64,000 nucleotides of DNA. Origin: Opacimonas immobilis. GTDB taxonomy: Bacteria > Pseudomonadota > Gammaproteobacteria > Enterobacterales > Alteromonadaceae. The notes under the pieces are model-generated. The model did no database searches. It saw only the letters and a list, made by a program, of their open reading frames with translations, and was not told the origin of the DNA. A program made the translations under genes and the position numbers. The DNA lies in the NCBI RefSeq assembly GCF_048282545.1, contig NZ_CP182485.1, positions 2,356,001 to 2,420,000 on the forward strand, given 5' to 3'. This document shows, piece by piece, positions 45,621 through 55,010 of this stretch (position 1 is its first letter; the number at the start of each line of letters is the position of its first letter).

Positions 45621-46925
45621 ATGCTGATCCAATGGTCACAACTATCAGATGAAGCTCGTGTTGACGCACTAGCTCGACCTGCACAAAGTGTCAACCCGCA
45701 GTTGACTGAGCAAGTACAAGCAATCATTGAAACGATTCGTACCGATGGTGATACGGGCTTGTTAAATTACACTGCAAGATTTGATGAAGTAGAGCTTGAC
45801 TCCTTGGCGCTCACTGATGAGCGCAAAGCTGCCGCGTTGGCCTCAATCGACCCAGCGGTAAAAGCGTCAATTGATGTTGCCTATCGCAATATCAAAGCGT
45901 TCCACCAAGCGCAAATGCCACAAGATGTTGAGCTAGAAACTCAGCCTGGCGTAGTGTGCGAACTCAAACACGTCGCCTTAGATGCAGTCGGCTTATATGT
46001 TCCTGGTGGTTCAGCCCCATTGCCGTCGACGGTATTAATGCTCGGTACGACTGCGCAAGTTGCTGGGTGTCCACGCAAAGTATTAGTCAGTCCGCCAAGT
46101 CCGGAACAGTCTTTATCCCCTGAAATCATTTATGCCGCACAGCTATGTGAAATTGATGAGATTTATTTGGTGGGCGGAGCACATGCCATTGCTGCGCTAG
46201 CGCTGGGCACTGAGAGCATTGCCAAGGTGGATAAAATCTTTGGCCCGGGTAATAGTTATGTCACCGAAGCCAAGCAACAAGTCACTATGCTTGCCGGCGG
46301 TCCAGCCATTGATATGCCAGCGGGTCCATCCGAAGTTTTAGTACTGGCTGATGCTCAAGCGGATGCCGATTTTGTGGCTTCAGATCTGTTGTCACAGGCC
46401 GAGCACGGCAAAGATTCACAAGCGATTTTGGTGACGGAATCACTCGATTTTGCCAACGCCGTAAAAGCAGCAGTTGCCGAACAACTCGCTCAACTCAGTC
46501 GTTGTGACATCGCAACCCATGCCATGCAATACGCGCGCTATATCGTCTGCGCGGATATTGATGAAGCTATTGCGGTATCGAATCAATATGCACCAGAGCA
46601 TTTGATTGTGCAAATACAAGATACCGATGCTGCTTTAGCCAAATTGAAATATGCTGGGTCGATTTTTGTTGGGCCATATTCTCCTGAATCTGCTGGCGAT
46701 TATGCCTCTGGTACGAACCATGTGTTGCCAACCTACGGTTACTCACGCAACTACTCTAGCCTTGGTTTGATGGATTTTATGCGTCGCTATACCGTGCAAA
46801 CCTTATCCGCTAAAGGGATACAAGATCTGGGCCCCGATATAATGCGCATTGCTGATGCCGAAGGGCTGGATGCGCATCGCAATGCGGTGGCGATTCGTTT
46901 GGCTAAACTTGGAGACAAAGCATGA
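45621..46925 (+). CDS. hisD: Histidinol dehydrogenase
   Basis: 434 residues (E. coli 434). Oxidises L-histidinol to L-histidine in two steps with zinc. Family segments: GLYVPGGSAPLPSTVLM (about 131-147), GAHAIAALALGTESI, FGPGNSYVTEAK, SQAEHGKDSQ with zinc and base ligands (about 257-266), and YAPEHL (about 327). Stop overlaps the hisC start by four bases. Confidence 0.98.
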   Translation: MLIQWSQLSDEARVDALARPAQSVNPQLTEQVQAIIETIRTDGDTGLLNYTARFDEVELDSLALTDERKAAALASIDPAVKASIDVAYRNIKAFHQAQMPQDVELETQPGVVCELKHVALDAVGLYVPGGSAPLPSTVLMLGTTAQVAGCPRKVLVSPPSPEQSLSPEIIYAAQLCEIDEIYLVGGAHAIAALALGTESIAKVDKIFGPGNSYVTEAKQQVTMLAGGPAIDMPAGPSEVLVLADAQADADFVASDLLSQAEHGKDSQAILVTESLDFANAVKAAVAEQLAQLSRCDIATHAMQYARYIVCADIDEAIAVSNQYAPEHLIVQIQDTDAALAKLKYAGSIFVGPYSPESAGDYASGTNHVLPTYGYSRNYSSLGLMDFMRRYTVQTLSAKGIQDLGPDIMRIADAEGLDAHRNAVAIRLAKLGDKA

Positions 46926-48016
46926 GTATTCTCTCTCTTGTCGCCAAACATGTCGTAAATTTAGTCCCTTATGCATCGGCTCGTCGTCTATTCAAAGCGT
47001 CGGAACAAGGTGCTGCAAAACCAGTTTGGCTCAACGCCAACGAAGCGCCAACGGGCAAACAATATAGCTTAGATACGACTTTGTATAATCGCTATCCAGA
47101 TTGTCAGCCCGATGCCGTGATTGCTGGGTACGCAAACTACACCGGATTAAACAAAGAGCAAGTATTGGTATCGCGTGGCGCCGATGAAGGCATTGAACTA
47201 TTGATCCGAGGGTTTTGTGATGCTGGTAAAGACAGCATTATGATCTGCCCACCGACATATGGCATGTACGCCATCAGCGCCCGTACTTGTGATATCGGTG
47301 TGGTGGAAGTGCCGCTTATCCATGATTTTCAATTGGATGTAAAAAACATCATCGCGCAGCTAGACCACGTCAAAATTGTCTTTATTTGCGCCCCAAATAA
47401 CCCAACCGGTACCCTCCCCGCTCGTGCTGACATCGAAGCTATCATTGACGCTGCACAAGGTAAGGCATTGGTGGTCATTGATGAAGCGTACGTGGAATTT
47501 GCACAAGAAACGGCGTTGGGATGGCTTGTGTATGAGCATGTTGTGGTGTTACGCACATTATCCAAAGCGTTTGGTCTAGCCGGCTTGCGCTGTGGCTTTA
47601 CGCTCGCACACCCATCAGTCATTGAGACCTTGCTCAAAGTGATTGCACCGTATCCATTGTCTGCGCCGGTAGCCGATATTGCGGCACAAGCGCTCAGTCA
47701 TGACGGATTAGGTACCATGCGAGCGCAGGTCAATCAGATTTTGGCTAATCAAAAATCGATATTGACGCAATTATCCACGCTTGGCGATATTGAATTAGTG
47801 GGCGCTCAGCACGGAAACTTTATTCTATTTCGCACAGCATACAAAGACGCCCTTATGGCGCACTTGGTCAAGCACAAAGTCTTTATTCGCGACCAATCCA
47901 AACAACCTCAGCTTGAAAATTGTCTACGGATCAGTACCGGTACTCAGGAAGAAAACACCCAATTATTGAGCTTAATTGAACAATTTTACACTACACAGGG
48001 ATCCACCCGCGCATGA
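46922..48016 (+). CDS. hisC: Histidinol-phosphate aminotransferase
   Basis: 364 residues. Class II-type PLP aminotransferase that converts imidazole acetol phosphate to histidinol phosphate. PLP lysine lies in TLSKAFGLAGLRCG (near 214-220). NNPTG motif reads CAPNNPTGT, and VIDEAYVEF carries the PLP aspartate. The 3' end overlaps hisB by four bases. Confidence 0.97.
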   Translation: MSILSLVAKHVVNLVPYASARRLFKASEQGAAKPVWLNANEAPTGKQYSLDTTLYNRYPDCQPDAVIAGYANYTGLNKEQVLVSRGADEGIELLIRGFCDAGKDSIMICPPTYGMYAISARTCDIGVVEVPLIHDFQLDVKNIIAQLDHVKIVFICAPNNPTGTLPARADIEAIIDAAQGKALVVIDEAYVEFAQETALGWLVYEHVVVLRTLSKAFGLAGLRCGFTLAHPSVIETLLKVIAPYPLSAPVADIAAQALSHDGLGTMRAQVNQILANQKSILTQLSTLGDIELVGAQHGNFILFRTAYKDALMAHLVKHKVFIRDQSKQPQLENCLRISTGTQEENTQLLSLIEQFYTTQGSTRA

Positions 48017-49086
48017 GTCAGGCAATTTTATTCATCGACCGCGACGGCACACTTGTTGAAGAGCCGCCCATTGACAAACAACTCGACCGTTTAGATAAGC
48101 TGGTGTTTGAACCCAACGTCATTCCTGTGTTGTTGCGATTGCAAGCCGCGGGATATCGTTTGGTTATGGTCTCTAACCAAGATGGTTTGGGAACGGATTC
48201 GTTTCCACAAGCGGATTTTGATGCCCCACATGACATGATGATGAGCATATTGAGCTCGCAAGGGATCAAGTTTGATGATGTATTGATTTGCCCGCACTTC
48301 CCGGAAGATAACTGTGCGTGTCGCAAACCCCATTTAGGCTTAGTCAAAGAGTATTTGGCGTCTGGCAAGGTCGATTTTGCGCGTTCCAAAGTCATTGGCG
48401 ATCGCATAACCGATGTACAGCTCGCCGAAAATATGGGCATTGAAGGCATTCAATATCACCCTGAAACGTGTAATTGGGATCACATCGAAACGCAGTTGTT
48501 GCACAATGAGCGCGTTGCAACCGTTGCGCGCAATACCAATGAAACGCAGATCTTGGTAGAAACCAACCTTGACCAACAACGCCCAAGTGAGATCAGTACC
48601 GGCATTGGCTTTTTTGACCATATGCTGGATCAAATCGCGACCCACGGCGGGATCTTTTTGAAAGTCCAAGTCACTGGCGACCTACACATTGATGACCATC
48701 ACACCGTCGAAGATACTGCATTAGCGTTAGGCGAATGTTTGAAAAAAGCGTTAGGCAACAAGCGTGGCATTGGCCGGTATGGCTTTGCTTTGCCGATGGA
48801 CGAATGCCGTGCTGAGTGTTTGATGGATATCTCCAATCGTCCGTTACTCAAATTTGAGGCAGATTTTACCGAGAGCCATGTGGGTGAGTTGTCGACACAA
48901 ATGGTCGAGCACTTTTTCTACTCATTGGCTCAATCGATGGGCTTGTCTTTGCATTTATCCATCACCAAAGGCAATGCACATCATCAAGTGGAAGGCTTGT
49001 TCAAAGCGTTTTCTCGCGCTTTACGCATTGCCATCAGCAAGCAAGGCAACAGTGATGCCCTGCCAAGCTCAAAAGGAGCTCTGTAA
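48013..49086 (+). CDS. hisB: Bifunctional histidinol-phosphatase / imidazoleglycerol-phosphate dehydratase
   Basis: 357 residues (E. coli 355), two domains. HAD phosphatase (about 1-165): catalytic D9 and D11 in FIDRDGTL, and zinc cysteines in CPHFPEDNCACRKP (about 93-106). Dehydratase (about 170-357): DDHHTVED and AHHQVEGLFKAF carry the manganese-binding histidines. Stop shares one base with the hisH start. Confidence 0.98.
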   Translation: MSQAILFIDRDGTLVEEPPIDKQLDRLDKLVFEPNVIPVLLRLQAAGYRLVMVSNQDGLGTDSFPQADFDAPHDMMMSILSSQGIKFDDVLICPHFPEDNCACRKPHLGLVKEYLASGKVDFARSKVIGDRITDVQLAENMGIEGIQYHPETCNWDHIETQLLHNERVATVARNTNETQILVETNLDQQRPSEISTGIGFFDHMLDQIATHGGIFLKVQVTGDLHIDDHHTVEDTALALGECLKKALGNKRGIGRYGFALPMDECRAECLMDISNRPLLKFEADFTESHVGELSTQMVEHFFYSLAQSMGLSLHLSITKGNAHHQVEGLFKAFSRALRIAISKQGNSDALPSSKGAL

Positions 49087-49697
49087 TGGCCGCGCAAAAA
49101 ATCGTTATCATTGATACTGGGTGTGCCAATATCAGCTCGGTAAAGTTCGCGGTGGAACGCCTTGGCGTCACAGTGAATGTGTCTGATGATGCATCCGTTA
49201 TCCAAGGCGCAAACAAGGTCTTTTTACCCGGCGTAGGCTCAGCACAAAACGCGATGCAGTCGATTGCGAATAAAGGCTTAATTCCAGTGGTTCAGTCATT
49301 ACAGCAACCGGTTTTAGGCATTTGTTTGGGCATGCAGTTAATGACCACTGATAGCGCTGAAAGCGGCCTGCATTCGACCGTGCATGTGGCAGGATTAAAC
49401 GTTATTCCAGGTAAAGTACGACGGATGCAAGTAGGCGAGTTACGCCTTCCACACATGGGCTGGAATGCGATCACCACACAAGATGAAACCTTGTTCAAAG
49501 GGATTGGTAACGGAACATATTTTTATTTTGTGCATTCTTATGCGGTTGCACAATACGAAAACACACTGGCTTCTTGTGAATATGGGATGGCGTTCAGCGC
49601 AGCGATCCATAAAGATAATTTTTATGGTGTGCAGTTTCACCCCGAGCGCAGTGGTGACGCTGGGGCTACTTTATTGGAAAACTTTATTGGTTTGTAA
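49086..49697 (+). CDS. hisH: Imidazole glycerol phosphate synthase glutaminase subunit
   Basis: 203 residues. Supplies ammonia from glutamine to HisF. Nucleophile C80 in GICLGMQLM. The catalytic His and Glu are in VQFHPERSG near 185. Joined to hisB by a one-base overlap. It is the last gene of this his block. The expected next genes hisA and hisF do not follow directly, and hisF is not in the window. Confidence 0.97.
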   Translation: MAAQKIVIIDTGCANISSVKFAVERLGVTVNVSDDASVIQGANKVFLPGVGSAQNAMQSIANKGLIPVVQSLQQPVLGICLGMQLMTTDSAESGLHSTVHVAGLNVIPGKVRRMQVGELRLPHMGWNAITTQDETLFKGIGNGTYFYFVHSYAVAQYENTLASCEYGMAFSAAIHKDNFYGVQFHPERSGDAGATLLENFIGL

Positions 49698-49699
49698 GC

Positions 49700-49937
49700 T
49701 TACCCGTTTTGCTTAATCGTGTTCACCACACCACTGACCGAAGCTGACACTTGCGATATCACATTGCGGGTACGAACGAAGAGTTCATCGGCTTCGCCAG
49801 TACTACCTTTGGCACTTTCGATGCTGCCGGCTACAGTTTGACTGAGCTTTAAGATTTTCTATGATTTTGGCAATAAACGGATGCTCTTGAAATTCGGCGT
49901 TAGTTAAAGTGACTGAATCATTTGGTGTTGTATTCTT
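49700..49937 (-). pseudogene. Remnant of a coding region with one frameshift
   Basis: Reading the minus strand, 19 or so codons (NTTPNDSVTLTNAEFQEHP and onward) continue to IIENLK. An extra A in a run of three then shifts the frame to LSQTVAGSIESAKGS and onward, ending at TAA (49700-49702). The joined text has the serine/glutamate-rich helical look of the C-terminus of a chemoreceptor-like or other coiled-coil protein, but I cannot name the family. No start codon lies upstream in frame. It lies directly behind hisH, where hisA would be expected. Confidence 0.4.
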
Positions 49938-49963
49938 TTACTGATCAACGACGCTTTTTTGAA

Positions 49964-50302
49964 CTAAAACGATTCAGGGCGCCATTGATAGTGTTTCATT
50001 GCTATGCGCATATGAGTTATGACAACTCCTTCCTGTACTAAACGAGCTTGTTGCAATTGCCCATGCTCAGTATCAGCACCAAAGGCAATGCGTCCATCGG
50101 CACGAATAATTCGCCACCACGGGACTTCTTGACGATTAAACGATGCACCAAGGGCTTTGCCTACCATTCTTGCACGGCCAGGTAGACCGACCATATCCGC
50201 AATCTGGCTATATGACGCAACACAACCTTTGGGTACACGACACACCATGCCATGAATGGCTTGATATTTTTGCAATGGTGTAGCATTTTCAATGTGGTAC
50301 AT
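49964..50302 (-). CDS. Alkyltransferase-like (ATL) MGMT-family protein
   Basis: 112 residues of the MGMT DNA-binding domain, with SYSQIADMVGLPGRARMVGKAL (positions 30-51) carrying the arginine-finger region. The active-site PCHR motif reads P61-W62-W63-R64. The missing cysteine, replaced by tryptophan, is the mark of ATL proteins, which bind O6-alkylguanine without repairing it and flag it for nucleotide excision repair. It lies downstream of a methyltransferase gene on the same strand, 23 bases apart. Confidence 0.9.
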   Translation of the reverse strand: MYHIENATPLQKYQAIHGMVCRVPKGCVASYSQIADMVGLPGRARMVGKALGASFNRQEVPWWRIIRADGRIAFGADTEHGQLQQARLVQEGVVITHMRIAMKHYQWRPESF

Positions 50303-50325
50303 GTGGTTTACTCCATAGATATTTG

Positions 50326-51048
50326 TTATCCATGCATCGCCAGTAAAATATTGGCATGCTCATCGTCTTCTAACAAACATTTGCAATGTGTAAAACCAGC
50401 TTGCGCCGCCATCGATTCAAGCAAGCTTCTCGTGGCAGGAAAATCACTGCTGCGCACATGCTGATTGAGCAGTTCTGTTTGAGCATGATCTAATGCGTGC
50501 CAATGTGACCAAGTGGGAGTCAAATATCGATCAAGATAATCGTCTCTCGACTCGCCTTCGCGTCGGCATACATCAATGTAAAGCAAGACGCCATTGGGGC
50601 TTAGTAGTTGACGCAGGTTGTTGAACATTAAGGCCTTGTCATCATCTTGTAAGTGATGCAAAGCAAAGCCTGTGAAGATCACATTAAACTGCCTACCCGC
50701 TGAAATGAAATCCGCCACACCTTGCACAAAATCGCACTGCAATAGTTCCAACTCACATTCTAATGTTGCTAAGTTTTGTGCGGCAAAAACTAATGCATCA
50801 GCGGACAAATCGATGGCTGTGTAAGCCTTAATGTGAATACTCTGAACATGTTGAGAAATGACCTGAGCGTCACCCGAACCAATATCCAAAAAGGTTAATG
50901 ACGATTCAGAAGCAGCCCCGACATACTCAGTTAAATAGTTTTGTAAGACACCGTAAATAGATTGATGCCCCATGTAATCCTCTCGTAAGATAGTTTGATA
51001 CAACTGCCAATGGGCATCAAAAATATGATTGTAAGGACGTTCCGACAT
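50326..51048 (-). CDS. Class I SAM-dependent methyltransferase
   Basis: 240 residues. SAM motif I LTFLDIGSGDAQV (about 51-63) is followed by a typical acidic strand end AIDLSADAL (about 81-89), and FTGFALHHLQDDDK is the motif II/III region. Substrate unknown; the sequence resembles small-molecule methyltransferases. Together with the ATL gene it occupies the gap between hisH and hisA on the opposite strand. Confidence 0.8.
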   Translation of the reverse strand: MSERPYNHIFDAHWQLYQTILREDYMGHQSIYGVLQNYLTEYVGAASESSLTFLDIGSGDAQVISQHVQSIHIKAYTAIDLSADALVFAAQNLATLECELELLQCDFVQGVADFISAGRQFNVIFTGFALHHLQDDDKALMFNNLRQLLSPNGVLLYIDVCRREGESRDDYLDRYLTPTWSHWHALDHAQTELLNQHVRSSDFPATRSLLESMAAQAGFTHCKCLLEDDEHANILLAMHG

Positions 51049-51157
51049 GTTGAATTCTGTTATGTTAGATAAAGTTATTTTCCAGCAGTGTCACATGTTT
51101 AATGAAAAAACGCCAGAATGGACGTAACGAAACATAGCGATATCCGGCTAAAGTATT

Positions 51158-51187
51158 TTGTCGTGAGTGCCTCATATGTAATATAAT
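51158..51187 (+). promoter_or_regulatory. Candidate promoter for hisA
   Basis: TTGTCG (51158-51163), an 18-base spacer and a perfect TATAAT (51182-51187), 32 bases before the hisA ATG. hisA is cut off from the main his promoter, so a promoter of its own is needed. No leader peptide or attenuator is seen here. Confidence 0.55.
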
Positions 51188-51219
51188 CTGACCATTCGCA
51201 ATACACATACATAACTTCT

Positions 51220-51951
51220 ATGATCATACCTGCTATTGACCTAATTGACGGTCACGTCGTACGCCTATATCAAGGCGACTACAACCAAAAAACCCAATAC
51301 CAACTCGATCCTATTGATGTTGTTCATCAATATGCAGATGCAGGAGCACAATGGCTGCACATCGTCGACCTTACAGGGGCAAAAGACGTAGAAAAGCGTC
51401 AGCTTACTCTTATCAAATCCATGGTGGACACAGGTCGCATGTCTTTTCAATCCGGTGGCGGTATTCGTTCTGAGGCAGATGTCTCTGGCTTATTAGATAT
51501 TGGCGTCAAACGCGTAGTCATTGGTTCACTCGCGGTTAAACAACCCGAATTGGTCAAATCTTGGATCACAACTTATGGTCCTGAAGCCATTGTGTTAGCG
51601 CTGGATGTGAACATTAATGCCCAAGGGCAAAAGTGCATCGCCACGCATGGTTGGCAAGAAGATTCTGGTGTTGAGATTGAAGGGCTGCTCGAAGATATGC
51701 TCTCAGTCGGCGCAAAACATGTATTATGTACTGATATCAGTCGTGATGGCACCTTGCAAGGTGCGAATGCAGAGCTCTATGCTGAAATGAAAGCACAATT
51801 CCCAACAGTAGTCTGGCAAGCCTCCGGTGGCATTGGTTCATTAGACGACATCGGACGGTTAAAGCCAACTTCAGTCGACGGTGTCATTTTGGGCAGAGCC
51901 TTACTCGAAGGTAAGTTCACCCTTGAGCAAGCTATCCAAATCTGGAAGTAA
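51220..51951 (+). CDS. hisA: ProFAR isomerase
   Basis: Phosphoribosylformimino-5-aminoimidazole carboxamide ribotide isomerase, a TIM barrel of 243 residues. Catalytic aspartates: D7 in IPAIDLIDG and the one in CTDISRDGTLQG (about 169-180). Phosphate loops FQSGGGIRSE and ASGGIGSLDD are present. It normally lies between hisH and hisF. Here it stands alone, 1.5 kb from hisH, and is followed by the opposite-strand Mrp operon 13 bases away. Confidence 0.97.
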   Translation: MIIPAIDLIDGHVVRLYQGDYNQKTQYQLDPIDVVHQYADAGAQWLHIVDLTGAKDVEKRQLTLIKSMVDTGRMSFQSGGGIRSEADVSGLLDIGVKRVVIGSLAVKQPELVKSWITTYGPEAIVLALDVNINAQGQKCIATHGWQEDSGVEIEGLLEDMLSVGAKHVLCTDISRDGTLQGANAELYAEMKAQFPTVVWQASGGIGSLDDIGRLKPTSVDGVILGRALLEGKFTLEQAIQIWK

Positions 51952-51964
51952 GTTACTTATCGGT

Positions 51965-52360
51965 TCAGGGAAGACGGCTGTCTTCCTCTATATCCACGGA
52001 AGCATTGGGCGGAAGTTGCTTACGTGCAAGCTTTACTAACTCAGCGTTACGTGTTTTTGGCATCATCTTGACTTGATGGTGCATCGCCACCTTCGCCAAA
52101 ATATGCGCAACAACCGGCGCAGTGATCACCAAAAATAATGTGATCAGTAATTCATTAACACTGATATATCCTTCAGTGGCGTAGGTATAAATCATTGACG
52201 CAAGTAACACACTGCCAAGACCTACGGTTGTTGCTTTTGTTGGCGCATGTAACCTCGCATAGAAGTCTTTTAGTCGAGCTAAACCGAGAGAACCAATAAA
52301 GATAAAAACCCCGCCAATAATCAGCAAAAGCCCAATGAGGATTTCAAATTCGTCATTCAT
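51965..52360 (-). CDS. mnhG: Na+(K+)/H+ antiporter subunit G
   Basis: 131 residues, three helices (about 7-27, 43-60, 66-86) matching MnhG/PhaG, with IGLLLIIGGVFIFIGSLGLARL at the start (positions 9-30). Last gene of the Mrp operon, 10 bases after mnhF. The tail is charged and cytoplasmic. Convergent with hisA. Confidence 0.9.
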   Translation of the reverse strand: MNDEFEILIGLLLIIGGVFIFIGSLGLARLKDFYARLHAPTKATTVGLGSVLLASMIYTYATEGYISVNELLITLFLVITAPVVAHILAKVAMHHQVKMMPKTRNAELVKLARKQLPPNASVDIEEDSRLP

Positions 52361-52370
52361 AGTCAGCTCC

Positions 52371-52640
52371 TTATTCTATGATGTCGCCACGCAGTAAGTA
52401 TTTGGCGAACGCCACACTGCTTACAAAGCCTAGCATTGCAATCAATAAGGCCGCCTCGAAATACAAGGTAGTTGAGGAGTGCATACCATAGACTAAAATC
52501 AAGGCGATACTATTAATGTACATAGTATCTAATGCTAGAAGCCTATCTGAAGCATTTGGTCCTACAAAGAGTCGATACAAATTCAGCACAAGTGAAATCG
52601 CTAAAACAATCCCGACAAAAATCACTGCGATATCTAACAT
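52371..52640 (-). CDS. mnhF: Na+(K+)/H+ antiporter subunit F
   Basis: 89 residues with three helices. The conserved VGPNASDRLLALDTM loop (about 27-41) identifies MrpF/PhaF. Start overlaps the mnhE end by seven bases. Part of the multi-subunit antiporter complex in the inner membrane. Confidence 0.92.
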   Translation of the reverse strand: MLDIAVIFVGIVLAISLVLNLYRLFVGPNASDRLLALDTMYINSIALILVYGMHSSTTLYFEAALLIAMLGFVSSVAFAKYLLRGDIIE

Positions 52641-53125
52641 TCGAAGATCTCCTTTATCTTGGCTTCATAACGCGACTTAATAAAATTGACGACTTCTTCT
52701 TCATCTTCTGGCATGTTTAATACATGCACATACATAAAGCGTCTATCACTAGACAGCTCTGCGCTGACGGTACCTGGTGTCATGGTAACCGTACTGGCAA
52801 GCATTGTAATGGGTAAGGCTTCGGATAAATCTAAAGGTACCGCAACAAACCCTGGCTTAATTCGACTCGAGGGTCCTAATACCAATAATGCCACTTCGAT
52901 ATTTGCCGTCACGACGTCTTTCAACACCATTAAGGTGTAAGAAAACAGCTTATATGGTTTTTTGAACTTGGGTTGTGGGATCCGCAAAGGTTGGCATAAC
53001 CAAGGGATCGCGATACCTAAGACAGTGCCTAATAATATATGCCCTGGACTAATACTGTTGTTAAGCATTAACCACACCGCCAACAAAAAAACGGTATGAA
53101 ACGGCATGGGTAAAATTTTACTCAT
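52634..53125 (-). CDS. mnhE: Na+(K+)/H+ antiporter subunit E
   Basis: 163 residues, two or three N-terminal helices and a cytoplasmic domain with SRIKPGFVAVPLDL and TMTPGTVSAEL (about 116-126), the MrpE signature. Overlaps mnhD by four bases and mnhF by seven. Needed for assembly of the Mrp complex in studied species. Confidence 0.92.
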   Translation of the reverse strand: MSKILPMPFHTVFLLAVWLMLNNSISPGHILLGTVLGIAIPWLCQPLRIPQPKFKKPYKLFSYTLMVLKDVVTANIEVALLVLGPSSRIKPGFVAVPLDLSEALPITMLASTVTMTPGTVSAELSSDRRFMYVHVLNMPEDEEEVVNFIKSRYEAKIKEIFEC

Positions 53126-54648
53126 GGTTCACCTCGCTCAAGACCCATAATATCGATAATACTTTGCACATCGTGTAACGATGATGCAGCCTGCTCTGTC
53201 AAGTTCAATACCGATGCACCTGCTACTGATAATAAAGGTATTGCTGCAAGTAAAAACATCGTACCCGCTATTTGCCATTGTGATACTGCTGGCGTATCCG
53301 ACACATCTTTGGTCGGAGCATGACGCATAAATATGGTTGTACCCGCTCGTGAAAAAGCCACAATCGTCACTAAACTTGAAATCAATAGACTTAAATAAAC
53401 TATGGCTTTTTCGTCGTTTGTAACCGCCGCTTGAAGCACTACGAGTTTTCCCAAGAACCCAGAAAACGGAGGCAATCCAGCTACCGCCATTGCCGTGATA
53501 AAGAAACAAACACCCAAAAACACCTGATTGCGTAATTTACGTGTGACGACAAAACGGTCTACCGCTTTACCTCGTTGCAAACCAATCATATCTGCAACAA
53601 GAAATAAGACTGCGGTTGCTAGCGTACTGTGTAATAAGTAATAAAATGCCGCCGCCGTCGCTTCTGGCGTACGCAATGCAAAGGCTAATAGCAGGGTTCC
53701 AATGGATACGATCACTAGATTACCTGCCATACCTCGAAGACTTGGGTTGGATAACGCGCCTATGGTACCAATAACCATTGTTGCTATCGCAATAGGCCAG
53801 ATATAAGGCACAATAATATGACTCAACTCACCCGCCTGTTCGCCATAGATCACCGTATACACTCGGAAAATACAATAGATACCAACCTTAGTCATAATGG
53901 CAAACAAGGCTGCTACGGGTGCAGGTGCTGCTGCATAGGTTTTGGGCAGCCAAAACTGCAAAGGCAACATCGCAGATTTGAGACCAAAAACGACTAAGAG
54001 CATTGCTCCACCGACATGCGCAAGAAGGCGCTCAGATTCGTTTAAAGAACCGATCTTGTACGCCATGTCTGCAATGTTTAATGTGCCCAGTGCACCATAC
54101 ATTGTGCCTAACGCAAATAAAAAGATACTCGAACCAATGAGATTTAAAATCACGTAATGTACGGCGGATTCAATTCTTTGCTTGCTACCTGCATGAATTA
54201 ATAGACTGTATGAGGCAATTAATAACACCTCAAAAAAGACAAATAAGTTAAACAGGTCATTGGTGAGAAACGCGCCATTTATGCCCAGAATTTGAAATTG
54301 TAACAGCGGATGGAAATAACGACCTGCGCGGTCTTCTCCGGCAAAAGCATATAAAATCACGCCCAGCCCCAAAAAGCTATTTAACGTCACTAACATGGCT
54401 GAAAGCGGATCGGCATAAAGAATGATCCCGAACGGAGGTTGCCAGTTGCCCACTGCATACATCATAACGCTACCTTGGGTGACCGTTTGTAACATCCACA
54501 ATGCGATAAGCAACTGAGCAACAGCCAAAACGAACGCAAACACGCGGCGGTTGTTATAACGTTCCACTCCCGCAAAAGGTGGTAGAAGCATTAACAAACC
54601 ACCAATCATCGGCACGATAATCGGTAAAATAGGTAAATGTGCTATCAC
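53122..54648 (-). CDS. mnhD: Na+(K+)/H+ antiporter subunit D
   Basis: 508 residues, about fourteen helices. NuoM/N-like proton-channel subunit with LPLQFWLPKTYAAAPAPVAALF (the K/P-rich broken-helix region, about 227-248) and LSNPSLRGMAGNL. Lysines and glutamates buried in the membrane form the proton path by homology. Overlaps mnhC and mnhE by four bases each. Confidence 0.95.
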   Translation of the reverse strand: MIAHLPILPIIVPMIGGLLMLLPPFAGVERYNNRRVFAFVLAVAQLLIALWMLQTVTQGSVMMYAVGNWQPPFGIILYADPLSAMLVTLNSFLGLGVILYAFAGEDRAGRYFHPLLQFQILGINGAFLTNDLFNLFVFFEVLLIASYSLLIHAGSKQRIESAVHYVILNLIGSSIFLFALGTMYGALGTLNIADMAYKIGSLNESERLLAHVGGAMLLVVFGLKSAMLPLQFWLPKTYAAAPAPVAALFAIMTKVGIYCIFRVYTVIYGEQAGELSHIIVPYIWPIAIATMVIGTIGALSNPSLRGMAGNLVIVSIGTLLLAFALRTPEATAAAFYYLLHSTLATAVLFLVADMIGLQRGKAVDRFVVTRKLRNQVFLGVCFFITAMAVAGLPPFSGFLGKLVVLQAAVTNDEKAIVYLSLLISSLVTIVAFSRAGTTIFMRHAPTKDVSDTPAVSQWQIAGTMFLLAAIPLLSVAGASVLNLTEQAASSLHDVQSIIDIMGLERGEP

Positions 54649-55010
54649 GCCTGACCTCGCTTTTTGTCTACGAGTTTGCTGGTATCTGGCGGTTCACGTC
54701 CATCGACAAAATCACTGCCTAAATCAGCCCGCGCACGCATCGATAAAATCACCACGAAAGCAATCATCGCAAAGCCGATCACAATCGCTGTTAACACCAG
54801 AGCTTGTGGCAAAGGATCTGCGTACTGCTCGGCTTTACCTAAGACAGCAGCGCCACTTAGGTGCAATCGACCACTGGAAAATAAAAACATATTCACTGCA
54901 TACCCTAACATGGTTAAACCAACCACGACTGGAAACGTACGTCCTCTGAGACATAAAAATATGCCGCTGAAGGTCAATACTCCAACACAAATTACATATA
55001 CCAGTTCCAT
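54645..55010 (-). CDS. mnhC: Na+(K+)/H+ antiporter subunit C
   Basis: 121 residues, three helices (about 2-20, 28-48, 70-95), NuoK-like. The ADPLPQALVLTAIVIGFA segment (about 64-81) is the family hallmark. Shares its first base with the end of the fused A/B gene and overlaps mnhD by four bases. The C-terminal tail is acidic and basic in turn. Confidence 0.94.
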   Translation of the reverse strand: MELVYVICVGVLTFSGIFLCLRGRTFPVVVGLTMLGYAVNMFLFSSGRLHLSGAAVLGKAEQYADPLPQALVLTAIVIGFAMIAFVVILSMRARADLGSDFVDGREPPDTSKLVDKKRGQA

